From the NCBI GenBank assembly GCA_001414485.1, contig LLEY01000030.1:186001-250000 (forward strand): a stretch of DNA of 64,000 bases, given 5' to 3'. The translations under genes and the position numbers were made by a program. The notes under the pieces were generated by a model. It worked only from the letters and a program-made list of their open reading frames with translations. It ran no database searches and had not been told where the DNA came from. The first letter of the stretch is position 1. Each line of letters begins with the position of its first letter. Origin of the DNA: Calycina herbarum (Eukaryota; Ascomycota; Leotiomycetes; Helotiales; Pezizellaceae). Shown piece by piece: positions 39,933-52,438 of the stretch.

Positions 39933-41791
39933 ACGTAGTTTATTAGAACCTCGGTTATATTAGAACCTCGATTAATTTTCTTGAAATCCTACTCTCTAAC
40001 TTTAACACGCGTTTTTTTAACCTTCTACTATGTCTATTATTACTAAAGAATCAAAAGTTATTCTAGCTATTAAGATAATTCGAATATCTAAAAAGCTAAG
40101 TCGACGGAAAGCTACAAAGATCTATAGAATATCTTATTCTATACTTAATAATAGAATAAACGGCTACCTTTCTCTAGCCGACCGTCGACTAGTAAACCTT
40201 AAATTATCTAAGGTAGAAGAAGAAGTAATTATTTAGAATATACTTAATATAGATTCTAGAGAGTTTACACCTTAGCTAGCTAGTATAGAAGATATAGCTA
40301 ATTTTATCCTTGAATTATAAAAAGGAAAACACGTTAGTAAGCTCTAGGCTTATCGATTTATATAATAATAACCAGGGTTAAAGACGCGTTTTAATCGCGT
40401 TTATAACTTCTAAAGAACTTTATACGAAGATTCTAATCTAATTAGTACGTGGTTCTAACTTATATAAAATATAAGAGCGAAATACAGCGTTTTAGATTAC
40501 GATTTCTATAACTTCGACGAAACAGGCTTTATAATAGATATGATTTACTCTATAATAGTTATTACACGTGTAGATCGACGTAGTAGAGATAAGGCAGTTC
40601 AGCTAGGTAATCGGGAATAGGCTATAGTAATTGCTTATATTAATAGCGAGGGTTAGAATGTCTCTCTATTTTTAGTCGTCTAAGAGAAGAATTATCTTAT
40701 AAATTAGTATATAAACAGCGGCCTCCTATACGACTAGGTTATTAAACTAATAAGTAATAGATAGATAAACAACGAGACAGGTCTAGAATAGCTAAAACAC
40801 TTTAATAAGCATACTACTACTTAAGTAAAGGGTCTATATCGAATGCTAGTGTTAGATAGGTATAAGAGCTACGAATCGGCTGAATTCTAAGAGTACTATA
40901 AGGTATATAATATTATAACTCTTAGACTACCTCTCTATTCGTCCTATCTAACCTAGCTACTTAATATTAGATGTTTTAGTATATTAAAACGAGTATATAG
41001 TCGATAGATTAAGACGTTTATTAAAGCTTATATTAACTATATTACTAAGGTAGAGTTCTTTCTAGCCTTTATAGTAGTATATAAGGAATCTATAACAGTC
41101 TAGAACGCGTAGGCTAGATTCCGTAGAGCTAGCCTAGTGCCTTTTGATCCGTAAGTAGTGATTTCAAAGCTTAATATAAAGTTATAGACTCTAATACTCT
41201 CTAGACTCTCTACTGCTAACACTCTTCTATAGGAATCTCAGACCTCTTCTAATCTAATAGAAGCTCTTTTATAGTTAACTCTTATACGAAATCGAATTAC
41301 TCGCTATTAGAGAAGCTCGCTAACCCCTCTATTTAAGATAGTTATAGCGCTGGCTAAAGGTATAAAGCGAATAGCTTATAAGATAACTCTTCTGTCTACT
41401 ACGATACGTACACTTCGAGCAGTAAATAAAGCTCTTAGTAAACACTAGAGAGCTAAAAAGGCTCGTGTCTATAAAGAGGGTACACTTATTATAGAGGATA
41501 TATAGAATATTATAGCCTAGAAAGACGTAGATAAGCAGGTACAACGCGATATACGTGTAGTAAGAGATAGTTATAAGGAGAGGTAACTGTTTAAATAATA
41601 CTATAGAATCTATAGAAAAGCTGGTTATAACGTACGAACTTGTTAAGAAGCTGTAGATATATCTAGTATATTAGACTCTGATTATAAAGAGTTAATTTAA
41701 TATATTATAGTTAAGTTATTTAAGTTTAAAGTTATATACTAAGGAAAATTAATCAGGGTTCTAATATAACCGAGGTTCTAATAAACTACGT
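39933..41791 (+). mobile_element. Fot1/pogo-like DNA transposon 2 (DDE_1 type), nested in Gypsy C
   Basis: 1,859 bp flanked by TA (39931-39932, 41792-41793); copy A has the empty site at about 27282. Terminal inverted repeats of about 48 bp begin ACGTAGTTTATTAG and hold a 17-bp motif (TATTAGAACCTCGGTTA) in two tandem copies. The frame opens at 40030 with a 68-codon intact stretch that looks like a psq-type helix-turn-helix DNA-binding domain. It continues past stops into a DDE_1 transposase: NFDETGF (first Asp kept, about 40510-40530) and LVLDRYKSY (second Asp kept, near 40850). The stops are few and mostly TAG or TAA. Less decayed than its host. Confidence 0.9.
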
Positions 41792-44700
41792 TATAAGTCT
41801 TTCTTTATTATTTAGTTATAAGTAAATCGTACTTACTACTATATCTAAAGCGTCTATTTTAATTATACTAGGTTTATCTATATTAAAATCGTATAGAATA
41901 GGTTTTTCTATAAACCTTACTTTAATTTTCTAAAAAGCGTTCTTAGCTTATTTATTCTATATAAATTTAATAGCCTTTTTTACTAGTACTAATATTAGTT
42001 TAGTAATCTTTATATAGTCTCTAATAAATAGATAGTAGAAGTTTATAAATCTAAGAAAGAACTATATATCTTTTATATTTTCTAGTAATTTCTAGTTTAA
42101 GATATCTTAGATCTTTGCTAGATCTATTTCTATTTTTCCTAGGCTAAATACCTATTCTAAGAAAAGTATCTAAGTTATCTTAAACTCGTATTTCAAGAGT
42201 TCTAATCGAGAGTTCACTTTTATAAGTCGTTATAGAACTTCTCTAATATATCTCTTATATTCTTCTTCTTTTTCTAAGAAGATTAAGATATTATCTAGAT
42301 AATATATTACTATTACTCTTAGAAGATCTCCTAAAATATTATTATTTTATCTCTAATATATAGCTAGTACGTTATATAGTCTAAATAGTATAACTATATA
42401 TTTATAAAGACCTAATAGTAAGACGAATATAGTTTTCTATTCGTCTTCGACTTTTATTTATATAAGTTTATAAGCGTTTTATTAATCTAGTTTTGTAAAT
42501 CGTACTACTTTATCTAACTTATCTTATAAGTATTAGCTAGGTAGTAGCGGATAAGCGTTCTTAACTATAGTATAATTTACTTCTTAGTAATTAATATATA
42601 CTCTTCTCTCTAGGTTGTCTTTTTTCTTAATAATAAGTATATTTAAGGTAATTAATAACTTAGATCTTCTAATATATCTCTTTTTAATACCTTCTTTTAT
42701 ATAACTCTCTATTCTCTAAAGACTTTTCTAGTTATATAGACAAAGCTTCTACTTCGAGAGATAATAACTCTCTTTTAATTTAATCTTATAATTCTATAGA
42801 CGATGTTCTAGTAATACTTACAAGTCTTCTAGGTTTTTAAACAAAGCTCTAAATTCTCTATACTATATAGGTATTTCGTTATCAGCTGTCTTACTAACTT
42901 ATAAAGGATCTTAGATAAGGTATTCTAGCGTCTTAGAAGAGGTAACGCTAACCTCGTTCTAGTCTTATAGTTATAATTACAAACCTACGTAATTATATCG
43001 ACTAAAGGTTATTATTTAAGCCTTCTAGTTAATATCTAGATTATATTCTTAAATCTATAGTATACTAAGTATTACTTTCTTACTCTTTATTTTAATAATA
43101 TCGAATTATATATCTAAGTAGTATTCTTCGATATTAACTTTTATTAGAATAGTTTACTAATTAATAATCCTATCTTAGTAGACAACGTCTATTCCGTTAA
43201 CTACCTCTAGGTAGTACGGTTTTATATTCTTTATTAAGATGTTTAGCTTTTTCAAAGCTATTAAGAAAGAGAAGTTACCTGTCGCTCTAGAGTCGATTAT
43301 AACTCGAAGTTTCTTTTCTTTTATTTTTATAGTTATTACTAACTAATTTTCTTCTAAAGTAGTATTTAATTCTTCTTTTATAAAGTATACTTTAAATCTT
43401 CTTTTATTCTTATCTCCTTTATTAGATCTTAGAACGAAGGTTATCTTTTCTAAATCTATAGAAATTATCTTATATTTTAATCTATATTCTATAGTCTATT
43501 TTAGTTCTAGTAAGGTTTCTATAAATCGTTTCTCTATAGACTAATAGAATATAACGTTTAGATAAAATCGTGTCTATTTAGCTATAGTTTTATTTATTAT
43601 TTCTATAAACTATAATTCTCTAATTATTAGATAGTATAATTCCTTTTATACTAACTCTATTTCTTAGTCTATGTCGTATTCGTTTATTTCTAAAAAAATT
43701 ATACTAAATAGTTTCCTAGTTCTAGGTTTCTGAAATATTACCTCGATAATACTAACGAATATAACTATAGCGTACTAGCCTTCTATTTCTAGCAGCGTTT
43801 CTTTAGATAGTATACCTAAGAAACTAGGTTTTAGTTAACTAGTAAATTTCCCTAGACTATGCTATTACTATAAACTAGTTTCTTTCTAGAGGTCTACGAC
43901 TATCTATATATCTTCTATTTCTAGCAGGCTAGATAGCTTATTAGATATTACCTATTCTAGTCTATATTCTTTAAATTTAATAGTTTCTCTTCTAGTAATA
44001 AGGCTTACTATTATTATTCTATCTTATTCGTTCTAAACTATTATATAGGTAGTTAAAACAGTAGAATTAATTCCTTAAGTAGAATATAAGCTCTAAAAAT
44101 CAGGTTTCTAGTTTTCTATATATATCTATCTATTCTCTCTTTTAAAGGTTCTAATAAATACCTATGTCTCGTCTTATTTAGACTTATATATTCTTAGATC
44201 TACTTCTAATAAATCAGATTCTAATTCTAATAACTCTAATAAAATTATTAATAGTAGCGATTCGTATTCTGCTTAAAGAGGTAATTTATATTCTATTTCT
44301 AATTATATATTATAATATTCTTTAAAAAGTAGATTTCTACTATTATTAGTATTCTATACTCTACTAACTTGTAACTTAATTTCTTTATCTAGTTATAAGT
44401 ATATAGCGCCTTCTATTATATCTAAGATATCTATTTTAATCTACGTATTATATTCTCTAACCTCGAGTTCTTTATTTATAAGTTTAATTTTTTCTAGTAA
44501 AGCTACTTTCTTTTAAACAGTAGCGTTAGCTTGTTTCCCTTTAGAGTCTTTCTTCTTACTATACTTATTTACTCTATAGCTAGAAAGGCTATATTTATAA
44601 TATAAGTTCTACTTACGTCGACGATCTCGCTCTTTCTAGAAAAGCTCTCTCTTTAGTAGGTTTCTATCTTAAGTTCTCTTTCTTAGTATCTAACGCTTCT

Positions 44701-45467
44701 AAGTAGCGCTAATTTCTATAGAATCTCTATAGTCCTTTTTTCTACTCTTTCTTTATCGATGTCTATAACTACTTTTCTTCTCTAGACTTCGCTTATAATT
44801 TTAATTATCGATTTTAATTATATTATTAGTTAATTTATCGAGTATATCTAAGAAGTTATCTCTAGCTAATTCGTTCTTAATACTATCTTCTAATCTTCTA
44901 TAGTACTACTCTTATAAAGTCTTGTTATTTTAACTAAGATATATAAAGTACTACTAGAATATTAATATATACTTAGTAGCTAAACTCTTTTATTAGAGGC
45001 TATATAAGACTTATACTGCTTTTTTCTTTAAATCTATATCTGTAAATACCTAGTTAATTCCCTTCTTAAATCCTATAATAGTTAAGAATAATCCCTAAGT
45101 GCTTTTACTTATAAGGTTTAATACTTTTCTATTTAATATTTTATTTTTCTAAAGATTTTCTAAATATAGTTCTATCTAGTTATATACTACTCTCTTAAGA
45201 TAAGTAGTAAGTTATATAACTTAATCTATTTTATAAGTAAACTATACTAAGTAAAAGTTTAAATATATTAAAGCTTTTATAATAAACTTAGTAAGTTTCT
45301 CTAGAGAACTGTTAAACGTTCTTAGTACTAGCAACTTCACTTCCTCTCTAAGAGTAGTAACTAGCGCTACTAGTATTATTAGCGCTAGGGGTAGTATAGA
45401 GGTTAAACCTAAGAATAGTATAGTTTTCGATATTATACTAGCTATACTTCTAAGTAGGTGCTTAAAG

Positions 45468-45914
45468 TATAATAAAACTTAAACGAACTAAATAAATATA
45501 ACTAAGTCTCGAAGATTAGTATATAGATAAGAAGTATAGACACGATATGTTATTTACTTAGAAGTAAACTCGTTACTTATATCAAAGATATTAAATAAGA
45601 TAATAAGATTAATAACTAAAGTTAAGTACGAAGCTCCTATCTAATAGCAGACGTGCTAGTCTTATATAGAACCCTTTATACTACCTAGATCTCTATATAA
45701 TCGTAGATCTCTAGATTCTTTTAGATCTCTTAAGAGATCTAAGAGAATCTATTACGTAACTTCTAACGGTTATCTAACAGTGAGATCCTAGAATACCTAA
45801 ATACCTCTATATTACTAATTCCCTTCTATGTTATCTTCTATTTCCTAGATATCGTACTTTGTTCTATTAGAGCGCTATCTAGACTACTTACTACGTATAA
45901 CGTGATTCGTAATA
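45468..45914 (-). repeat. 5' LTR of Gypsy copy C (447 bp)
   Basis: Pairs with 30633-31079. Its outer end reads CGTGATTCGTAATA on the plus strand and it is followed by the 5-bp duplication CACGT. Confidence 0.9.
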
Positions 45915-46946
45915 CACGTATAGCTAGTGCTACTCTATAGTACTATTAGAATATCCCTCTTTAAGCTTTAGAAAGGCTATTCGCTAAAGACTTCTTTTAA
46001 CTAGTATACGCTTAATTACTTAAACGTATACGAGAAACTCTTATAAGAAGAGACTAGAATTGTTTCTAAAACTCTTAAGAATATATTAGACGTAGAAAGA
46101 GCAAATATACTTAAGACTTAGTAGAAGAAAGAATAGGATATAAACAGCTATAGAAGAGAAGTAGACTTCGGAGTAGAAGACATAGTCTTTGTTACTATAA
46201 AGGACTAGGTAACACAGCGTCTTAGCTGGAAACTAGACTACTAGATAGCCGGCTCTTTTAAAATCATAGAAGAAGTAGGCTCTGTCTTCTAACTTCTACT
46301 ACTCTCGTCTATTAAAGTCTACCTAGTATTCGCTTCTAAAAAGCTACGTAAGATATTAGAAGACCCTCTTCTAGAATAAGTTATAATACTACTACCACCG
46401 ATTATAGTTAGTAAGAAAGAGGAATAGGAAGTTAAGGCTATACTAGTAAGTAAGAAACGCTAGAACTCGTTATACTATCGATTAAAGTAGATAGGCTATA
46501 ACGAAGACCTTAACTAGTATATAGCTAGTTAGCTAATCTACGTATTATATATAGTCGAGGAATTCTACTTAGCGAATCTAAAAGCTACTAGTCTACTATA
46601 AGCACTTCCCTTGTAGATAGAAGCGTATAAGAAAGGTTAGAACGATTATACTAAGTTATAGAATAATACTCTAATAATAAAATCTGAAAAAGCGACCTAG
46701 TATAAGAAGGCCCGGTTAAAGAGAGTAGTAGTATAATAGTCTAGTTATATTCGAGCTCTCGATCACGTGTGGTTACGTGCTATTCATTCCGAGCTTTAGC
46801 CGAGACCTCGCTTAGTATATATAAATAGAAGAGCTAGAGATTAACTCTTCTCGTTTCTTCTTAGTTTAGTTTTCCTAGAATATAAGTACTATTCTATAAG
46901 TATCTCTTTTAATACACTTATAAAGAGCTGTTATATTAGTAGTAGG
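45915..46946 (+). mobile_element. 3' fragment of another Gypsy element with chromodomain relic
   Basis: The plus-strand frame (with TAG/TAA stops) resembles the end of a Gypsy integrase followed by a chromodomain. A YYRLK-stop-IGY pattern at about 46478-46532 matches the YxVKWxGY core of chromovirus integrases. It is followed at about 46740-46935 by a GC-richer stretch that may be its LTR. Cut on the right by insertion of Gypsy copy D and on the left by copy C. Confidence 0.65.
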
Positions 46947-47188
46947 TATTAAGGCTTATAGTAAGTACTAATAAATTAAACTATAGAGGTTGTCTATATA
47001 TAAGAAGATTCGATTATTCTTTCTAAATTAGAGTTCTTACTAACTTATATACTTAGACTACTTATTCTAGAGTATTCTACTAAGAGTACTCTTAAAGATT
47101 CTATTACGTCTATACGTTGCTAAGCGAGGTTATATAAATACGTCGCTAGAGTACTCTAAGACTTATTCTACGGGTATAACCCTTGATA
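46947..47188 (-). repeat. 3' LTR of Gypsy copy D (242 bp)
   Basis: Pairs with 51227-51468. The adjoining interior carries a purine tract (AGAGAGAGAGGTAA on the minus strand), marking this as the 3' end. Confidence 0.9.
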
Positions 47189-49239
47189 TTACCTCTCTCT
47201 CTACTCTTGAAAGTAGGTGTCTAGAGCTACTATGTCCTCTAACTTAGTAGTAGGTTCCTATATTAGATTTATATATCCTATCTATTTAATCTTATACTTA
47301 AGTCAAGTATAAGAGCCTTTCTCTAAGAGCTTCTTTTGCTATTAACCTAGTATTCTTTCTACCTACTACTCTATAGTATCGTCTACTAAGATTATAAGTA
47401 GTTAATCATCGTCTATAATTTAACTAAGCAGCGGATCCGTAGCTACTAGCCTTAATAAGTCTATATTAAAGATATTATAGATACTAGACAAGGTATCTAG
47501 CTTATATATAGACGAGCTAATAACCTCGATAACTATAAACATAGCAGATCGAGCGTCTAGTTTCTTACTAGCTCTATCTATCTATATATCCTATAAGCTT
47601 AAGTAAACCTTATCTCTAACCTTATATATAGAAGTAGTATTCTAAAAACGATTTACTTAAGTCTCCTAGTCTTATTATACTCTTATTATTAACGATTATA
47701 CCTATTCTATAATAGTCTTAATCTTTACTACTATTACTTCGCTTTTTTAAATTAGTATCTTTATATTTATAAGTACTATAACGTCTATTAAGAGGTTAAT
47801 AGTCTATAATAGGTAACCGTGGCTAACTTAGAAAGAGCTTATACTTATTAATATTAAATCCTATCTATTAAAAGCTAATTATACTACTAACAGCTAGTTA
47901 GCCTAGTCGTTCTAAGCTATATTAATCCACTGCTATAGAAGCGTCTCGACTTCTATATTTACCTATTCTATTAACCTATTAGTCTATAGATAGAAAGCTA
48001 CAGAGATACGTCGTTTAATTTATAAGAAGTTATAAAGCGTCTTCTATACTTATCTAATAAATTATAAGCCTTTATTAGATACTATTACTCTTAGTAGTCT
48101 ATATAAGCTATAGTATATAGTAATAAATAAGCAAGTAAATTCCTTTAATAATATAGTTAAGTTATAAGCTATAAGAAGTACTTCTTTATCTAAACAGTTT
48201 ATAAACACTACTATTATATTAGAGCTTTTACTTATAAGTAGTAGTCTAATAAAGTTAATAGAGATCTCCTATTATTACTACTTAGGAATTAGTAATAGAT
48301 AAAGTAGGCCTTATTTATAATCTCTCTAGACCTTAGTATATCTATAAACTCTATAGTTATAAATAAACTACTTAACTATAGTCTATAGGTTTAGCTAGAA
48401 GAACTCTCTTAAGACTATTATAATTATTCTATTCTTACTAGAATAGCTTATAAGTATAGAATTATAGAGTTTCTATATAATTGCTGTTTATAGTAGCTTA
48501 TAGTCGAGGACCTATAGTCTACCTCTAAACTATAAATTACTGTTCTTATTAACTAAGTAGTTAGAGACAGAGACTTTAACTAGAGAAGCGAGGTCTACTA
48601 GAAACACTCTATCTCCTTAGTAGACAGTGTCTATAAGACGTCTAAAGTCCTTATTCTATACCTTTCCCTCTTTCTAGAGGTTCTATAGTTAGTCTATAGA
48701 CGCTTACTACGTCGCTATATTACTTACTTAATTTCTCCTATTTACTAACACTAGTGCTAGCTATATAGTATTTCCTTGAATTATTCTATCTAGAATTAAT
48801 TATACTATTCTATAATTAAGACGTTTATCTTCCTTCTTTAGAAGGTTCTAGTCTCTCTTTATTAATATATCTAGTAGTTCTCTCTCTTTACTTAGATAGT
48901 ATTAGATTATTAGATTAAATTTACTAAGTATTAACTACTATTATATTTATCTTTTTAATAGTTTATAAACTATTATAAAGTACTTAAGATTCTTATAATC
49001 TATAAGTACTATAAACTATCTAATACTTTTTAACTCTACTTCTTATTTCTTAAGATAATAAATAATAGCTAATAACTCCTTATTATATATTAAGTAATTA
49101 TATTTAGTAGATATATACTTCTTTAAGAAGAAGGCTATAAGCTATAAGAGGTTATTCTTTACTTAAGAGAGTATACCTTCTAAATAATATCTAGAGAAGT
49201 CTATTTCTAAGACTATCTCGTAATCTAGATTAAACTAAG

Positions 49240-49844
49240 TATTATAAAAATACTTTTGAATTATACCTTAAACCTCTTAAATAGAGGAAGAGAAAGGATA
49301 TATTTATATACAAATTTACAATTCTAGAATATTCTAGATCACGTGTTACTGATTCCAAGCGATTCTAGTAACACTCCCTCTGAATTAGTATATACTCTGA
49401 ATTAGTATATAGAGATAGATAATCTGAAGTAAAAAACCCTTCTTTTAAATTCTAGTAGACCTCTAATAGAAGAGGAAAACCATAGGTATATAAGTAAACT
49501 ATACGTCTTTTACCCGAGTATTTAGAGAGGTAGGATATTCCTCCGGTTCTTATTTTATAAGAAGACCGACTCCTTATACGTATAGGTGCTTTGATTACGT
49601 AGGTTATCTAGCTATTCTAGTCTTATCTAGATCTACAAGAGAACATAGTATTTATAGCCCTCTTACTATATAGTCTATAAGGACTTTATATAGAAACTGT
49701 ATTACTACTATGTTATAAAAATACTTTTGAATTATATCTTAAACCTCTTAAATAGAGGAAGAGAAAGAATATGTTTATATATAAATTTATAATTCTAGAA
49801 TGTTCTAGATTACGTATTACTGATTCTAAGCGATTCTAGCAATA
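49240..49844. mobile_element. TRIM-like miniature LTR element (605 bp), nested in Gypsy D
   Basis: Two 134-bp direct terminal repeats (49240-49373 and 49711-49844) enclose 337 bp without coding capacity. The element is flanked by the exact 5-bp duplication CTAAG (49235-49239, 49845-49849), and copy E has the uninterrupted sequence. Termini are TG...CA allowing for RIP (TATT/TGTT at the start, AACA/AATA at the end). The two repeats differ at 12 positions, all C/T or G/A transitions, ten of them in CpA or TpG context. Short LTRs, no genes and a 5-bp duplication fit a terminal-repeat retrotransposon in miniature. The autonomous partner is not in the window. Confidence 0.88.
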
Positions 49845-49959
49845 CTAAGCTAGTACTAAGGCCTTTATAAAGGCCTACTTTAGCTGTTTAAAAGCTCTAT
49901 TTACTTTATCTATCTATTAGAAAAATATATTCTTTTTAATAAGTTTATAAAAAGAAGCT

Positions 49960-50321
49960 TGTTAGTATTAGATAATAATTACCTTACTTACTAATAGGCT
50001 TTAGGTTTAAACCTTAGTCTATACTAGTTCTTTCTAGTGTTGTCTAGGAGATTCGGTTACGTTCTCGGTTACGTAAACACGTGATCCTTAGAATCTTCTA
50101 GTAACTATTATATTTGTAAGCTATAGAAGCTTCTAGTACTTATCCTAGAAGTATATATAGCTCTCTACTATCCTTATAGTTAGAAATCAAGTCAATTTTA
50201 AGTCTTTTACTTATACTTATCTACCGATTCTATAGAAACGTGATTTAACGATTACTTGACCTACTCTGTGCTTATCTATACACGGTAACCTAATCTATTA
50301 CGTTACCCTGTTCCTCCTACA
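49960..50321. mobile_element. Solo LTR (362 bp), nested in Gypsy D
   Basis: Begins TGTTAGTATTAG and ends CCTCCTACA, with the exact 5-bp duplication AAGCT on both sides (49955-49959, 50322-50326). Copy E lacks it. TG...CA ends and no internal genes point to an LTR left by recombination between two LTRs. It is clearly less TA-rich than its host, so probably younger. Orientation unknown. Confidence 0.82.
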
Positions 50322-51226
50322 AAGCTATAATCTATAAAAAGTCTTTAATAAACTATTAATAGAAATTCGTAAATCCTAAGAAGCTAAGAACGCCTTTTAC
50401 TATTATTAGTACTTTTTAATCTATAATAGTCTATATTTTAGCTAGGTCTATCTATAAACCTTTTTCTACTTCTATAATAAATCTAAGATACTTTATAGAC
50501 TATACTTTAAATTTATACTTATTAATATTAAGCTATAGCTTAGTATCTTAAAGCCTTTATATTATTTTATAGATATACTTATAGTACTAGTTATAGGTAC
50601 TATTTATAAAGACTAAGATATTATTAATATATACTAATATAAAGTTATCTAAGAACTCTTAAAGTATATAATTAATATATTACTAGAAAGTTCTAGAGGT
50701 ATTTATAAGTCTAAAAGAAGTAATAAACTATTTAAAAAGCATAAAACGTATCTAGAAAGCTGTTTTCTACTTATCTCTCTTCTTAATCTATATCTTATAA
50801 AATATAGTAATAATATTTATTTTTATAAACTACTTTACGTTTCTAATCTAGTTAAGTATCTCTTAGATTAAAAGTAATAGATAGTAGTTCTTATAAGTTA
50901 ACTTATTTAGTACCTAGTAGTTATAATAGAACTATAAGCTTTCTTAGTCTTTATTTCCTCCTTTATAATCTATAGTCGTTTATTCTCTTAAGTAGTTATT
51001 AATTAGTTTTATTAACTCTAAATATACTAAACGAACTAAGTAGGTAGGTCTTTTAGTATACTATCTTCCTATATATCTCCTATCTTCTATAAGTTCTATA
51101 AATACTATAAAATAGCTTATAAGTTCTAGTGTTACTAAAAAGGCTCTTAAGTTCTAGTATTACTATAAAAGCCTGATATATTCTAGTATTACTAAAATAG
51201 CTCGTTGTTTTTAGAATCGAATCTAA

Positions 51227-51468
51227 TATTAAGGCTTATAGTAAGTACTAATAAATTAAACTATAGAAGCTGTCTATATATAAGCAGATTCGATTATCCT
51301 TTCTAAACTAGAGTTCTTACTAACTTATATACTTTGACTACTTATTCTAGAGTATTCTACTAAGAGTACTCTTAAAGGTTCTATTACGTCTATACGTTGC
51401 TAAGCGAGGTTACGTAAATACGTCGCTAGAGTACTTCGAGACTTATTCTACAGGTATAACTCTTAATA
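51227..51468 (-). repeat. 5' LTR of Gypsy copy D (242 bp)
   Basis: Pairs with 46947-47188 and with the LTRs of copy E. The outer end reads CTCTTAATA, followed by GTAGG. Confidence 0.9.
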
Positions 51469-52438
51469 GTAGGAACAGATATAGACCCTCGCTACCTAGT
51501 AAATAGAATCTATAGTAAACTTTTCTAACTAGTAAAATAAATCTATCTTAAGACTTAAAAGAAGACTATTCTTATACGAAGGAAACTAGACTAGAGCTAC
51601 TCTTCCTTAACCTACGTCTATCTTAATACTAATTTTAGTTATCTTAAATATTAAACGAAAGCTAAAACTCTATCTCTTATACTTAGAAAAGTATAATAGA
51701 AACACGCTTAGCTTCTTCTCTTAATTCAAATGTGACAGTTATAGTTACGAAGGCTAGATATTATATATTCGCTTAGATACACGCTAGTACTAGCGTACGT
51801 ACTAGCGCGGATAACTTGTATTTAGTTCCCGGTTCTCTCGAGCTCTTCTGCTCTTCTCGTCTTTTGTTCTAAGAATAGAGTGTTGTTTATTCTAAGTCCT
51901 ATCTAAAGCACGTCTGTTATATTAAAAGTCTTTTATAAGTAAAACTAGAAATCGATAGTTTATTAATTAAATAAGAAAAGAAAAGAGTTTAATATACTTT
52001 TAGATAACTCTTAAAAGATATAGCTATAAGAATCTTTCCTTAGATAGAGTATACTTACTAAGAAAATAGGTTTATAGTTATAGAATTTATAGAATAGCTT
52101 TATATAACGTTTTATAACCCTCGGTTATAATAAAAGATACTTAACTAGATTAATAGAATAAAATAAGACTAATAAGCTTTTAGTAAGTTGCTAAACAAAT
52201 TTAACTAGCTGATTTTAGAAGCTTCTAGCTAGAGATAGAACGATATAATTAAGAAGAGCTACTTAAAAGCTACTCTTAGTATAAAGCTAATTACTACAAC
52301 TATTAGTATTTAAGAAGATAGTATCTATAATAGGTATTATAAGTAGCTACGAATAATTAATAATTAGCTAAATAAAGTTACTAAGCTTACTACTTAGTAA
52401 ATAAAGAAGCTATAGATAGCTCTATCTATAGTTATAGC
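51469..52438. other. RIP-affected sequence between Gypsy copies D and E
   Basis: A relatively GC-rich patch at about 51729-51935 begins TGTGACAGTTATAG, a common start of fungal Gypsy LTRs. After it, to 52438, comes a charged, stop-broken plus-strand frame that could be the start of gag. It may therefore be the 5' end of a further Gypsy element cut by copy E, but I cannot find its partner LTR with certainty. Confidence 0.45.

Larger units (their letters stand above)
30633..45914 (-). mobile_element. Gypsy-type LTR retrotransposon, copy C (degraded, inverted, with two nested insertions)
   Basis: Bounded by two 447-bp LTRs and by TSDs TACGT (30628-30632) and CACGT (45915-45919), which differ by one C/T change. 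Removing the Copia element (32055-38391) and Fot1-like transposon 2 (39933-41791) leaves about 7.1 kb, the same as copy A. It is homologous to copy A on the opposite strand along gag, protease, RT, RNase H and integrase. The gag zinc-knuckle region lies near 44.57-44.63 kb and RT at about 42-42.7 kb. Because copies A and C carry different insertions, each shows the empty site of the other's insertions. All frames are broken. Confidence 0.9.
46947..51468 (-). mobile_element. Gypsy-type LTR element, copy D (internally deleted, with two nested insertions)
   Basis: Two 242-bp LTRs and an exact 5-bp duplication GTAGG (46942-46946, 51469-51473). It belongs to the same family as copy E (52439-57840), but with nested insertions removed its interior is only about 3.06 kb against 4.97 kb in E. 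Comparison shows one clean deletion of about 1.8 kb that removes gag, protease and the start of RT, at a GCTT microhomology (plus position about 50936-50942). RT (the YxDD box reads YINN near 50600-50640), RNase H, integrase and the 3' purine tract are still recognisable on the minus strand. Stops throughout. Confidence 0.88.

Noticed and set aside
40030..40236. 68-codon intact open frame as an independent small gene
   Set aside because: It lies inside the inverted repeats of Fot1-like transposon 2 and continues past a stop into its transposase, so it is the transposase N-terminus.
41329..41544. 71-codon minus-strand open frame
   Set aside because: Antisense to the transposase of Fot1-like transposon 2.
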